A program made the translations under genes and the position numbers. Of a stretch of 63,050 nt of DNA, positions 50,860 through 59,005 are shown piece after piece. Source of the stretch: Chloroflexota bacterium (lineage in GTDB: Bacteria > Chloroflexota > Anaerolineae > Aggregatilineales > Phototrophicaceae). A model generated the notes under the pieces. It ran no database searches. It saw nothing but the letters and a program-made list of their open reading frames with translations, and was not told the origin of the DNA. Location of the stretch: assembly GCA_026706455.1 (NCBI GenBank), contig JAPOYS010000090.1:1-63050 (forward strand), in the 5' to 3' direction. Each line of letters opens with the position of its first letter. The stretch's first letter is position 1.

Positions 50860-53406
50860 ATGCCCTCAATCGTTGTCCGCCTCGTCTTTCGCTACATTAG
50901 CCGCCGCCTTTTTCAGAGCAGCATGTTTGTCCTGGGCGTCGCCCTGGGCGTGGCTCTGGTGGTCGCCATCGATATCGCCAATGCTTCCGCCAGCCGCGCC
51001 TTCACTCTCAGCGGCGAGAGCCTGGTCGGCCGCGCGACCCACCAGATCGTCGGCGGACCCACCGGCTTCGATTCCGCCCTGTATGCGCGCCTTCGCATCG
51101 AATGGGGCTACAGGCGGAGCGCGCCGGTCGTGACCGAGTTCGTCCGCGTCGCCGGCGGCGATCAAGCCTTGCGCTTGTTGGGAATTGATCCCATCGCCGA
51201 GCCGCCCTTCCGCTCCTATCTGGCGGGCGAAGCCGAACAGGTCGATTTCGACGCCGTGAATCGCCTAATCACCGAGCCGGGCGCGGTGGTCATCAGCGAG
51301 GCCCTGGCTGCGCGGCTTGGCTTAGGGCTTGATGATGAACTGTGGATCAGCGCCGCTGGCCGCTTCCACGCCGCGCGGGTCGCCGGCATCTTGCGCCCGG
51401 CAGACAGCGCCAGCCGACAGGCGCTGGATGATCTGATCATCAGCGACATCGCCAGCGCGCAAGAGCTAGTTGGCTTGAGCGGGCGCCTCAGCCGCATCGA
51501 TCTCATCCTCGCCGAGGACGAAATCGCCCGCCTAAGCGCCGCGCTGCCCACGGGCCTCCGGCTGGTGGATGTCAAGGAAGAGAACGCGCTGGATCAGATG
51601 ATCGCCGCCTTCGAGCTCAACTTGCAGGCGATGAGCTTGCTGGCGCTGGTGGTTGGGCTCTTCCTGATTTACAACACGGTGAGCTTCAGCGTCGTGCAGC
51701 GCCGCGGCGCCCTCGGCATCCTGCGCTCGCTCGGCACGACCCGCGGGCAGATCTTTCGTTTCATCCTGCTGGAAGCCTGCATCCTGGGCGTGATTGGCGC
51801 TGTCCTCGGCTTGGCGCTGGGCATCATATTGGGGCGTGGCGCGGTCGCCTTCGTTTCGCAGACGATCAGCGATCTTTACTTCAGCCTGGACGTGCAGCGC
51901 ATCAATGTCTCGCTCGGGACGCTGCTGAAGGGCGCGCTCATCGGCTTGGGGGCGAGTTTGCTGGCGGCTCTCATCCCCGCCTGGGACGCCACCCGTACGC
52001 CGCCGGCCGGCGTCATGCGGCGCTCGGACGAGGAGGCGGGCGCGCGCCGGATGCTGCCCGTCTTCACCGGCGCCGGCGCCCTGCTCAATCTTGTCGGATT
52101 GCTCTTGCTGCTGACGCCGGGCGGGCTGGCGCTGAGCTTCGCCGCCTTGATGTGCGTCATCATCGGCGGCGCGCTGTTCACGCCTGTCGCCTTGGTGGTG
52201 TTGATGCGCCTGCTGCTGCCGCTTGCAACGGCGCTCTTCGGCGCGCTGGGCTGGCTGGCGGCGCGCGCAGTCATCCGATCGCTGAGCCGCACGGCGCTCG
52301 CCGTCGCCGCGCTGACCATCGCCGTCAGCGTCATCGTCGGCGTCAGCGTCATGATCGGCAGCTTTCGCGGCGCCGTTGACGATTGGCTGCGAGCATCGCT
52401 GGGCGCGCAGATATACGTGTCGCCGCCGCTCTTCGCTTCCAACTACGCCAGCGTCGATGTCGACCCGGCGGTGAAGCGGATCGCGCTGGCCGCGCCCGGC
52501 GTGCAGGCGGTCTCGTCCGCCCGCCACGTCAGCGTCCGCGCGCCCGATTACCCGGATATGCCGCCGGTGAATCTGCTGGCCAGCGATTTCGATATCGCCG
52601 GCCACGAGCGGCGCTTCCTCTGGTCCAGGGTTTCGGTCGCCGAGCATCAGGCGGCGCTTGATGGCGGGCAGGTGATGGTCAGCGAGCCTTTCGCTTACCG
52701 GCGCGGCATCGACGAGCGCAATCGACGCATTGTCTTGGACACTGACGCGGGCGCGCAGGAATTCGAGGTCTTCGGCGTCTACATCGATTACAGCACCGAC
52801 CAGGGCGTGCTCTATATGGCGCGCTCGGCCTACGAGCAGTACTTCGACGATCCATTTATCAGCTCGCTGGGCGTCTTCACCAAGGCGAACGCGGAAATCG
52901 CCGCGGTCATTGACGAGCTGCGGGCGCGGCTGGCTGATTATGATTTGCTGGTGCAGGACAACGCCGGCTTGCGCGCGGGCGCGCTGGAAGTATTCGACCG
53001 CACCTTCGCCATCACGGTCGCGCTGCGACTGCTGACGACGCTGGTGGCTTTCATCGGCATCCTCTCAGCACTGATGGCGCTGCAGCTGGAGCGCGCGCGC
53101 GAATACGGCGTCATGCGCGCGACCGGCATGACCGCGCGCCAGCTCACGCAGTACGCCATGATCCAGACTGGGCTGATGGGCTTTGCCGCCGGGCTGCTGG
53201 CTTTGCCCATCGGCATCGTCACATCCCTCGTCCTCACGCATGTGATCAACCTGCGCTCCTTCGGCTGGACGATGCAAGTCGAGCTGCAGCCGTCGTACTT
53301 CGGCGAAGCGCTGCTGGTGGCGCTGCTGGCGGCGCTGCTGGCCGGGTTCTATCCGGCGCTGCTGCTGGGTCGGCTCAAGCCGGCGCAGGCGCTGCGCAGC
53401 GAGTGA
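50860..53406 (+). CDS. FtsX-type ABC transporter permease (two FtsX domains)
   Basis: An 848-residue integral membrane protein. An N-terminal helix and an extracytoplasmic MacB-like domain are followed by an FtsX region of three helices (about 255-375, with VGLFLIYNTVSFSVVQRRGALGILRSLG as its start). A further three-helix region and a second FtsX block lie at the C-terminus (about 725-845, with REYGVMRATGMTARQL). This is the fused architecture of LolC/LolE/MacB-like exporters with ten or so helices. No ATPase gene is adjacent. Confidence 0.87.
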   Translation: MPSIVVRLVFRYISRRLFQSSMFVLGVALGVALVVAIDIANASASRAFTLSGESLVGRATHQIVGGPTGFDSALYARLRIEWGYRRSAPVVTEFVRVAGGDQALRLLGIDPIAEPPFRSYLAGEAEQVDFDAVNRLITEPGAVVISEALAARLGLGLDDELWISAAGRFHAARVAGILRPADSASRQALDDLIISDIASAQELVGLSGRLSRIDLILAEDEIARLSAALPTGLRLVDVKEENALDQMIAAFELNLQAMSLLALVVGLFLIYNTVSFSVVQRRGALGILRSLGTTRGQIFRFILLEACILGVIGAVLGLALGIILGRGAVAFVSQTISDLYFSLDVQRINVSLGTLLKGALIGLGASLLAALIPAWDATRTPPAGVMRRSDEEAGARRMLPVFTGAGALLNLVGLLLLLTPGGLALSFAALMCVIIGGALFTPVALVVLMRLLLPLATALFGALGWLAARAVIRSLSRTALAVAALTIAVSVIVGVSVMIGSFRGAVDDWLRASLGAQIYVSPPLFASNYASVDVDPAVKRIALAAPGVQAVSSARHVSVRAPDYPDMPPVNLLASDFDIAGHERRFLWSRVSVAEHQAALDGGQVMVSEPFAYRRGIDERNRRIVLDTDAGAQEFEVFGVYIDYSTDQGVLYMARSAYEQYFDDPFISSLGVFTKANAEIAAVIDELRARLADYDLLVQDNAGLRAGALEVFDRTFAITVALRLLTTLVAFIGILSALMALQLERAREYGVMRATGMTARQLTQYAMIQTGLMGFAAGLLALPIGIVTSLVLTHVINLRSFGWTMQVELQPSYFGEALLVALLAALLAGFYPALLLGRLKPAQALRSE

Positions 53407-53439
53407 TGGCGTTCCGCGCAATCGAAAAGACTAGGAGGC

Positions 53440-53925
53440 ATGAATATGCAAGGTCTTCCGCATGAATGGCTGACCGACGGCTTGGAGAAATCGGCTCAAA
53501 TCCTGGCTCTGGTCTTGGCTGGAGTGTCGCAAGAGCAGTCGCGGCAGGTGAAGGACGGCGATGACGGCTGGAGCGTGCTGGAGATCGTTTGTCATCTACG
53601 CGATTATCAAGATATCTTCGCCGAGCGCATCAGACGGATGCTGGAAGAGGAGCGTCCGGCATTCCAGCTCTATGACGAAGAAGCGCGCCTGGCGCTGGTC
53701 AGCGACAACGACTATGCCAATCAGGATTTGCGCGCAGTCTTCGAAAGCTATCGCGCAAAGCGGCGCTGGCTGATCGAGCGGCTGGCAGCGGCGCCCGCGG
53801 GCCATTGGCTGCGCCAGGGCCGCTTCGCCGTCGATGATGTGGTGGACGTCGAAATGGCGGTCGTGCATACCTTGCTTCACGACGCCGATCACGGCGAGCA
53901 GATCGCGCGGATTCTGAGGGCATAG
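53440..53925 (+). CDS. DinB family protein
   Basis: A 161-residue four-helix bundle of the DinB/YfiT group with metal-binding His residues (His in VCHLRDYQ, and the C-terminal LLHDADHGEQI pair). Family members are metal-dependent thiol-S-transferases or related enzymes using bacillithiol or mycothiol. The actual substrate is unknown. ATG at 53440 is used; a second Met is two codons later. Confidence 0.8.
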   Translation: MNMQGLPHEWLTDGLEKSAQILALVLAGVSQEQSRQVKDGDDGWSVLEIVCHLRDYQDIFAERIRRMLEEERPAFQLYDEEARLALVSDNDYANQDLRAVFESYRAKRRWLIERLAAAPAGHWLRQGRFAVDDVVDVEMAVVHTLLHDADHGEQIARILRA

Positions 53926-53933
53926 CGCGACGC

Positions 53934-54024
53934 GGGCGACATATCATGTCGCCCCTACAATTCGTATCGTGGCGGGCGGATGATTCGAAACGTGTATGTA
54001 CGGGCGAGCCCCGGCTCGCCCTAC
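53934..54024. repeat. REP-like palindromes (two units)
   Basis: GGGCGACATATCATGTCGCCCCTAC (53934-53958) and GTACGGGCGAGCCCCGGCTCGCCCTAC (53999-54025), with arms GGGCGACAT/ATGTCGCCC and GGGCGAGCC/GGCTCGCCC. Confidence 0.7.
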
Positions 54025-54057
54025 AGATTGATGCCGTACCCGTTTACAATCGACTCC

Positions 54058-54888
54058 ATGCCGACGCCCTTCACCCACCTCCGAATCGCCCAGGACCTTC
54101 TCCGCGACGAGCGCTTGCCCCGGCTCTACCGCGACCTGCTGACGCGGCAGTTGCCCGCATTTCAGCTTGGCAGCATCGTGGCCGATGCGCGGGTTTCCAG
54201 CGGCGTCGGGCGCGAAGTGACGCATTTCTACGCCTACGGCCGTCCGATCAGCGCGCGGCCCTGGCGCGCGATGCTGCGTCAGCATGGCTCGCTGGCGCAG
54301 GCGCAAGATGAAGCGCATCTCGCCTTTCTGGCCGGCTACGTGGCGCATCTGGCGACCGACGAAGCCTGGGCGCTCAAGATGGTCCGTCCGCAGTTTTGGG
54401 GACGCGATTGGCAGGGGCTTGAGCGGCGTGATAAATTCCTGGCGCTGCACCTCATCCTCACGGTTATGGACGAGCGCGACGAAAAAGAGTTGGCGCCCTG
54501 GCAGGCGCAGTCGCTGAGTCGCTGCGAGCCAAATGGCTGGCTTCCCTTCATGTCTGATGATGCGCTGCGCGGCTGGCGCGATCTCGTCGCGCGTCAGATT
54601 ATGCCGGGCGGCGCAAGCGAAACGCTGGCGATCTTCGGGCGCCGCTTGCAGCGTGATCCGGCCGAGATCCGCGCCGTCCTTGATGATCCCGCGCGAATGA
54701 ATTTCTACCTCTGGCGGCAGGTTCCGCATTCGCTGCTGGCCGCAGTCGAGCGGCAAGCCTACGCCTTCACGCGCGACCAGTTGTCTGTCTATCTCACCGA
54801 ATTCATGCCTGAGCCCGTAGATTTGAATTGTGGTCGAGTCAGCGCCTCGCCCCTACAAGCGCCGCGCCCACCTCAGCATGAAATGTAG
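54058..54888 (+). CDS. Zinc-dependent phospholipase C-like protein
   Basis: A 276-residue helical protein of the zinc-dependent phospholipase C/S1-P1 nuclease-like fold. Possible ligand His/Asp residues occur in the order THLRIAQDL, VTHFYAY, HLAFLAGYVAHLATDEAW (a tight H-x3-D arrangement) and further on. Members hydrolyse phospholipids or nucleic acids; the substrate is unknown. The last ~15 residues are read out of a dispersed repeat (CTCGCCCCTAC at 54846-54856), so the native C-terminus may be shorter. The ATG at 54058 is chosen because it opens the conserved THLRIA-type first helix. Confidence 0.75.
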   Translation: MPTPFTHLRIAQDLLRDERLPRLYRDLLTRQLPAFQLGSIVADARVSSGVGREVTHFYAYGRPISARPWRAMLRQHGSLAQAQDEAHLAFLAGYVAHLATDEAWALKMVRPQFWGRDWQGLERRDKFLALHLILTVMDERDEKELAPWQAQSLSRCEPNGWLPFMSDDALRGWRDLVARQIMPGGASETLAIFGRRLQRDPAEIRAVLDDPARMNFYLWRQVPHSLLAAVERQAYAFTRDQLSVYLTEFMPEPVDLNCGRVSASPLQAPRPPQHEM

Positions 54889-54907
54889 GGGCGACCCTTG
54901 GGTCGCC
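54885..54907. repeat. REP-like palindrome
   Basis: GTAGGGGCGACCCTTGGGTCGCC; stem GGCGACCC/GGGTCGCC. It covers the end of the phospholipase-like gene. Confidence 0.65.
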
Positions 54908-55074
54908 TATTATAGCCCAGAACGTAGTTTGGGCGAGCCACCGTCTTGCCCCTGCGCCAAGAATGGATATGGTGGTGTATCCAGGCAAGTTGCCACCGCC
55001 CGAATCGCCTCCAATTGAGCTTGTCGCCGATACTTGGTACACTTGTGTTGCAGCCAGTTGAAGGGATGCCAGCC

Positions 55075-55617
55075 ATGCGGCGCGTAACTGCGCAGGTCAT
55101 CGCCGCCTCGCCCAAGGACCTCAAGAACAACCGACTGGGGCTCATGAGCCAGGCGCAGGTGCTGACGCTGCGCGAGCAGATCGACCATTTTGAGACACGC
55201 ATGACCCGGTGGACGCGGCGCGCGCTGAAACTGGCGATCATCGTGACCATCGTGGTGGTGATTCTGACCTTCGTTCGCGTAATTGCGCTGCCGGCGGCGC
55301 TGGCGATTGAAGTGCTGGCTGTGGGCCTCATGCTCTACTTGACGACCGACTACAGCCGCTTCGTGCAGCAGCTCGCGCTGGACCGCGATGCCGAGACCGT
55401 CCGCATCGTGAAGGGACGCACCAGCCCCTACACCCTGCGCGTCCATCCGCTCTACACGACATTGCGCGTCGAATTGCAGACCTACAGACTCTTGGATGGC
55501 GCATTGGCCAAGCAGTTCGTCACTGGCGAACTCTACCAGTACTATGTCTTGCCGCAGTCTAGCGTGATCATCGCTGCCGAGAGTATTGGCGAGAAGAATT
55601 CGGTTTACCTGGTCTAG
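55075..55617 (+). CDS. Small membrane protein of unknown function
   Basis: A 180-residue protein with two adjacent hydrophobic segments (about 57-95, LAIIVTIVVVILTFVRVIALPAALAIEVLAVGLMLYL), a charged N-terminal region and a C-terminal soluble part of about 80 residues. No family recognised. The ATG at 55075 sits 10 bases after AAGGG. It converges on the LexA-like gene, with the last 50 bases overlapping on opposite strands. Confidence 0.6.
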   Translation: MRRVTAQVIAASPKDLKNNRLGLMSQAQVLTLREQIDHFETRMTRWTRRALKLAIIVTIVVVILTFVRVIALPAALAIEVLAVGLMLYLTTDYSRFVQQLALDRDAETVRIVKGRTSPYTLRVHPLYTTLRVELQTYRLLDGALAKQFVTGELYQYYVLPQSSVIIAAESIGEKNSVYLV

Positions 55618-55846
55618 CCTGCGCGCCGTCGCATGGGCGCAGAATCCGGATGCTGCGCGCGTTGCCATGATAACGCTCAATCCAACCCCATTTCTCCAAC
55701 TTGTCCAAATGCCGGATGACGCCGGAATTCGACTTGAATCCCTCGTCTTTGGCGATCTCGCCCATGGTCGGCGGGAAGCCATGCTCGCGCGTATAATGGC
55801 AGATGAAAGCGAAGATGCGCCGGCTGCGCTGGTCACGATATTTCAT
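55568..55846 (-). CDS. LexA-type DNA-binding domain protein without peptidase domain
   Basis: A 92-residue protein that matches only the N-terminal winged helix of LexA: RRIFAFICHYTREHGFPPTMGEIAKDEGFKSNSGVIRHLDKLEKWGWIERYHGNARSIRIL aligns along the whole E. coli LexA DNA-binding domain (PPTxxEIA...GxxS...HLxxLxxxGxIE...R.IRIL). After residue 68 a basic tail of 24 residues follows instead of the self-cleaving serine peptidase domain with its Ala-Gly cleavage site. The protein therefore cannot be inactivated by RecA-stimulated self-cleavage in the usual way. An SOS box lies 60 bases upstream. It may be a natural single-domain repressor or a truncated lexA. Confidence 0.82.
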   Translation of the reverse strand: MKYRDQRSRRIFAFICHYTREHGFPPTMGEIAKDEGFKSNSGVIRHLDKLEKWGWIERYHGNARSIRILRPCDGAQARPGKPNSSRQYSRQR

Positions 55847-55888
55847 GATAAGGCGCCTTTCGAGTGCTGAATGTGTAAAGACCGCCTC

Positions 55889-55918
55889 ATTATATCACAA
55901 ACTTAGAACAAACGTTCT
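55889..55918 (-). promoter_or_regulatory. SOS (LexA/Cheo-type) box and -10 box of LexA-like gene
   Basis: AGAACAAACGTTCT (55905-55918) fits GAAC-N4-GTTC, the SOS operator of Gram-positive-type LexA. On the minus strand a TATAAT (55894 to 55889) follows about 10 bases later, so the operator overlaps the -35/spacer region of the gene's promoter. This is the usual position for autorepression. Confidence 0.75.
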
Positions 55919-56012
55919 TTATTATAAGGCGAATCTTTGCCTATTTCTCCCGTCAGGCTTTTGCGCTACACTTGCGCCGTCATGAAAGGCTCAAGCCACG
56001 GAGAGTTGCGCG

Positions 56013-56417
56013 ATGGCTAATACCGCCCGCCAGTGGTTTTATTCGACGCCCGAGCCGCGCCCTTACTACATTGAAGAGCGTGTGAACCACAGCCTATGGA
56101 ATAATAGGCTGCAGAATGTCTTCATGAGTTGCACCCAGGCGCAGGCGCCCGTGCAAATGGAAGGCAGCCTCGAGGGGATGCCGCTGTATTTTGAATTTGT
56201 CTCGGGCCAGTATTTCACGCTGCGCATGGGCGAGGAGCGCAAGGACGTCATCGGCACGATCAGACAGATTCTGCTCGGATTGAAGCCGAGCTTCACCTAC
56301 CAGGACAGCGAGGGCCTGTTCGTCGTCGAATGGCATACCGATGGCGGCGAGGCGCGCTGGAAAGAGATTCAAGGGGATCCGGCATATCAGGGTCTGCGCC
56401 GGATGCGGCTGAACTAA
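56013..56417 (+). CDS. Protein of unknown function
   Basis: A 134-residue soluble protein, mixed alpha/beta, with a short hydrophobic-aromatic N-terminus (WFYSTPEPRPYYIEE). No family recognised. It lies divergently from the LexA-like gene, whose SOS box is between them, so it may share that control. The MutS-like gene starts 14 bases after its stop. Confidence 0.65.
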   Translation: MANTARQWFYSTPEPRPYYIEERVNHSLWNNRLQNVFMSCTQAQAPVQMEGSLEGMPLYFEFVSGQYFTLRMGEERKDVIGTIRQILLGLKPSFTYQDSEGLFVVEWHTDGGEARWKEIQGDPAYQGLRRMRLN

Positions 56418-56431
56418 GCCGCGTCTTCCGC

Positions 56432-58144
56432 ATGTCATCCGCAAGCGCAAGCGAAGCCCAGACGATCAGCCTGCTCTGGCGCGACCCGGCGGAGTCTCCG
56501 GATGCGCCCGCCGCCAGCGCTGCCGCCGATGACCTGCGCGTCAAGGTGATCGCCGACGCGATCGCGCCCCATGTCGATTACCGGCGCCCGATAGAAAACC
56601 TGCTCGCGACCCTGCTGACGGACGCGGAGACGCTGCGCTATCGGCAAGCTGTCGTCGAAGATTGCTTGCGGAATCCGGCTTTCACCGATGGCTTGCGCGA
56701 GCTGCTGCCTCTGATCCGCGGGCTGCACAACACCGTCCGCGATATTCGCGCGCGCCGCAACCAGGTCTCGCTCGTGCTCTCCCGCTTGACCGAGCTGGAG
56801 AATTATGTCGAATGCGTAAGCGCGCTGCAGGCGCTGCTGGCGCGGCATCGGGATCAGCTTGAGGCGGTCGCCTGGCTGGCGCTGGCCGATGAGCTCGAGC
56901 GAATCGTCGCTGAGCCGGACTTCGTCCAGATGGCGGAGGAATTGCCGCGGCTGCGCGCCGAAATCCGCCAGGTTGTCAGCGTGACCATCGGCGTCAATCT
57001 GTCGCCCGATCTGAAGCCGGTGGCGGCCACCTTGCTCTCGCTGAACAGAGAGCGCTTCCGCGGTCCGCGCTTCTTCCGCAAGCTATGGGGCATCGACGAA
57101 TATGAAGATCGGCGCGGCATCAGCCCGCTGCGCGAATCGCCCGAAGCCACGCGCTTTCGCAATGGCAGCGTCCTGGCTGAGCGGCGCGAAATGCTCGACC
57201 GGCTGGCGGCCAATGCCCTCTTCAGCGATCTCGGCAAAGTGCTTGACGATGTGATCCGCCCCATCGCCCGCGCCCTCGAACGCTACACGCGCGTCCATAG
57301 CGGCTTGCTGCGCGCGCTCGAAGCGGAGATCGCCTTTTATGTCGGCGGCGCGAAACTGATTGAAGGCTTGCGCGCTCGCGGGCTGCCGATGTGCGCGCCC
57401 CAGCTGCTGCCGCTGGACGAGCGGCGCCTGGAAGCGCGCGCGCTCTACAATCTCGATCTGGCGCTGCGCCTTGCGCGGCAGCAAAAGGTGGGCGACCTCG
57501 GCGAGCAAATCGTCAGCAATGATGCGTCCTTTGATGAGGCGGGGCGCATCCACATCCTGACGGGTCCCAACCGCGGCGGCAAGACCACCCATATTCAGGC
57601 GGTCGGCTTGCTGCATGTGCTGGCGCAAGCCGGTCTCTACGTCCCGGCTCAGTCGGCGGCGCTGAGCCCGGTGGATGCGGTCTTACTGCACTTCCCGGCG
57701 GAAGAAAAGCCCAATATGGAGAGCGGCCGCCTGGGCGAGGAAGCCGGGCGCCTGCGTGATGTATTCAGCCGCGCGACCCGCCATAGTTTGCTGCTGCTCA
57801 ACGAGTCGCTGGCCAGCACGAGCGCGACCGAGAGTTACTTCCTGGCGCGCGATGTCGTCAGCTGCCTGCGGATGCTCGGCGCGCGCGCCCTCTTCGTCAC
57901 ACATCTGCACGAGCTGGCGGCCGCCTGCGAATCCATCAACAGCGAGGTCGATGGCGACAGCCGCGTGCAGAGCCTGGTCTCGACGGTTGAGGATGGCGCG
58001 GGCGGCTTGCGGCGGACCTATAAGGTGATTCCAGCGCCGCCGCGCGGGCAGAGCTATGCGCGCGAGATCGCCCGTCAATACGGCATCAGCTTCGAGCAGT
58101 TGGGGGCGCTGCTGACAAAAGGGCAGGGGAGCGGCACAGCCTGA
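56432..58144 (+). CDS. MutS-like ATPase (MutS domain V protein)
   Basis: A 570-residue ABC-type ATPase related to the core and ATPase domains of MutS. The Walker A reads GPNRGGKTT (about residues 378-386; MutS has GPNMGGKST). The Walker B region is LLLLNESLASTS, with Asn in place of the usual Asp before Glu, followed by the STS/ST motif and FVTHLHEL. N-terminal mismatch-binding (Phe-x-Glu) and connector domains are absent. The start is the ATG at 56432; upstream in-frame sequence overlaps the previous gene. Probably a DNA-structure-handling protein of unknown specificity. Confidence 0.85.
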   Translation: MSSASASEAQTISLLWRDPAESPDAPAASAAADDLRVKVIADAIAPHVDYRRPIENLLATLLTDAETLRYRQAVVEDCLRNPAFTDGLRELLPLIRGLHNTVRDIRARRNQVSLVLSRLTELENYVECVSALQALLARHRDQLEAVAWLALADELERIVAEPDFVQMAEELPRLRAEIRQVVSVTIGVNLSPDLKPVAATLLSLNRERFRGPRFFRKLWGIDEYEDRRGISPLRESPEATRFRNGSVLAERREMLDRLAANALFSDLGKVLDDVIRPIARALERYTRVHSGLLRALEAEIAFYVGGAKLIEGLRARGLPMCAPQLLPLDERRLEARALYNLDLALRLARQQKVGDLGEQIVSNDASFDEAGRIHILTGPNRGGKTTHIQAVGLLHVLAQAGLYVPAQSAALSPVDAVLLHFPAEEKPNMESGRLGEEAGRLRDVFSRATRHSLLLLNESLASTSATESYFLARDVVSCLRMLGARALFVTHLHELAAACESINSEVDGDSRVQSLVSTVEDGAGGLRRTYKVIPAPPRGQSYAREIARQYGISFEQLGALLTKGQGSGTA

Positions 58145-58250
58145 GGCGCTATCGCCCGGGCGGGGAGTGGCTAATGTTGAGGATTTAAGCTGCCTGCGAT
58201 CTTGTCAAAAATCTCTGCGCCTTCTGTGTTCTCCCTATTTTGGAGCCTGT

Positions 58251-58455
58251 AAGGCTTGTCCGCTACTGGGAGGTTGACGCACAATTCTACCCCCATCCCC
58301 CGGCCCCTTCCCCCACAAGGAGGGAAGGGGAGCTAGAAACTCCGAAATCTGCGAAAAAGCCCCTCCCTCTTTATGGGGGAGGGGTTTGGGGTGGGGGGTA
58401 TGGAGACATAAACTACTCAAACAACCGCACTTTGACACACTACCGGACAAGCCTT
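58251..58455. mobile_element. MITE-like 205-bp element, copy 2
   Basis: Nearly identical to 45346-45549. Ends AAGGCTTGTCCG and CGGACAAGCCTT are perfect 12-bp inverted repeats. It lies between the MutS-like gene and the small membrane protein, next to a CTCTGCGCCTTCTGTGTTCTCC string (58213-58234) of the CACAGAG family. Confidence 0.8.
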
Positions 58456-58479
58456 GTCGGGGCGAGCCTTGGCTCGCCC
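58456..58479. repeat. REP-like palindrome
   Basis: GTCGGGGCGAGCCTTGGCTCGCCC; stem GGCGAGCC/GGCTCGCC. It starts directly after the MITE copy. Confidence 0.7.
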
Positions 58480-58600
58480 GTTTCACTCGACGCAGAGACA
58501 TATCCACCTAGTTAGCCACTCCCCCGGGCGGCGCTTGAAAGCAGCGCCCGATTCTGTGATAATGGTAAGAGAGTTGGTCGATTCCTAAGGTGGCGCGCCG

Positions 58601-58981
58601 ATGGCCAAGCGCAGACGCAGAAAACCCAATATCTCGCAAGCGGTGCTCGAGCAGGCGCGTCAAGGCGCTATCGACGGGAGTTCTCCGGCGGATGACCGGG
58701 CGCCCGAAGCGAGCGCGCCCGCCGCGGTCCCGGCGGCCGCGCCCAAGCCACTGCCGCGCCGGCGCCGTGCGTTGCAAGCGGCTCAACTGGAGCGGCGCAA
58801 AGACGAAGGCACGCTGGATGGCGAATACGTGGCCGAACTGCTGGCCAATCCGACCAAAGTCGTCAGCGAAGACGACCTGCGCGCCGACTACGGCTTTGTC
58901 ATCCGAGACTTGCGCAATATGGGCATCCTGGCGGCCGCGCTCTTCATAGCCTTGATCATCGTCTCCCTCGTCCTGCTTTGA
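58601..58981 (+). CDS. Small membrane protein of unknown function
   Basis: A 126-residue protein: a very basic N-terminus (MAKRRRRKPN), a proline/alanine-rich linker, then one hydrophobic segment at the C-terminus (about 103-125, MGILAAALFIALIIVSLVLL). It is probably a tail-anchored protein with its bulk in the cytosol. The gene that follows starts 24 bases later and they may be cotranscribed. Confidence 0.65.
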   Translation: MAKRRRRKPNISQAVLEQARQGAIDGSSPADDRAPEASAPAAVPAAAPKPLPRRRRALQAAQLERRKDEGTLDGEYVAELLANPTKVVSEDDLRADYGFVIRDLRNMGILAAALFIALIIVSLVLL

Positions 58982-59005
58982 GCGTGTACGCCGCCTGAGA
59001 CCGCC

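Noticed and set aside
51532..52647. 371-residue minus-strand open frame within the FtsX-type gene
   Set aside because: Shadow of a high-GC gene; no conserved segment.
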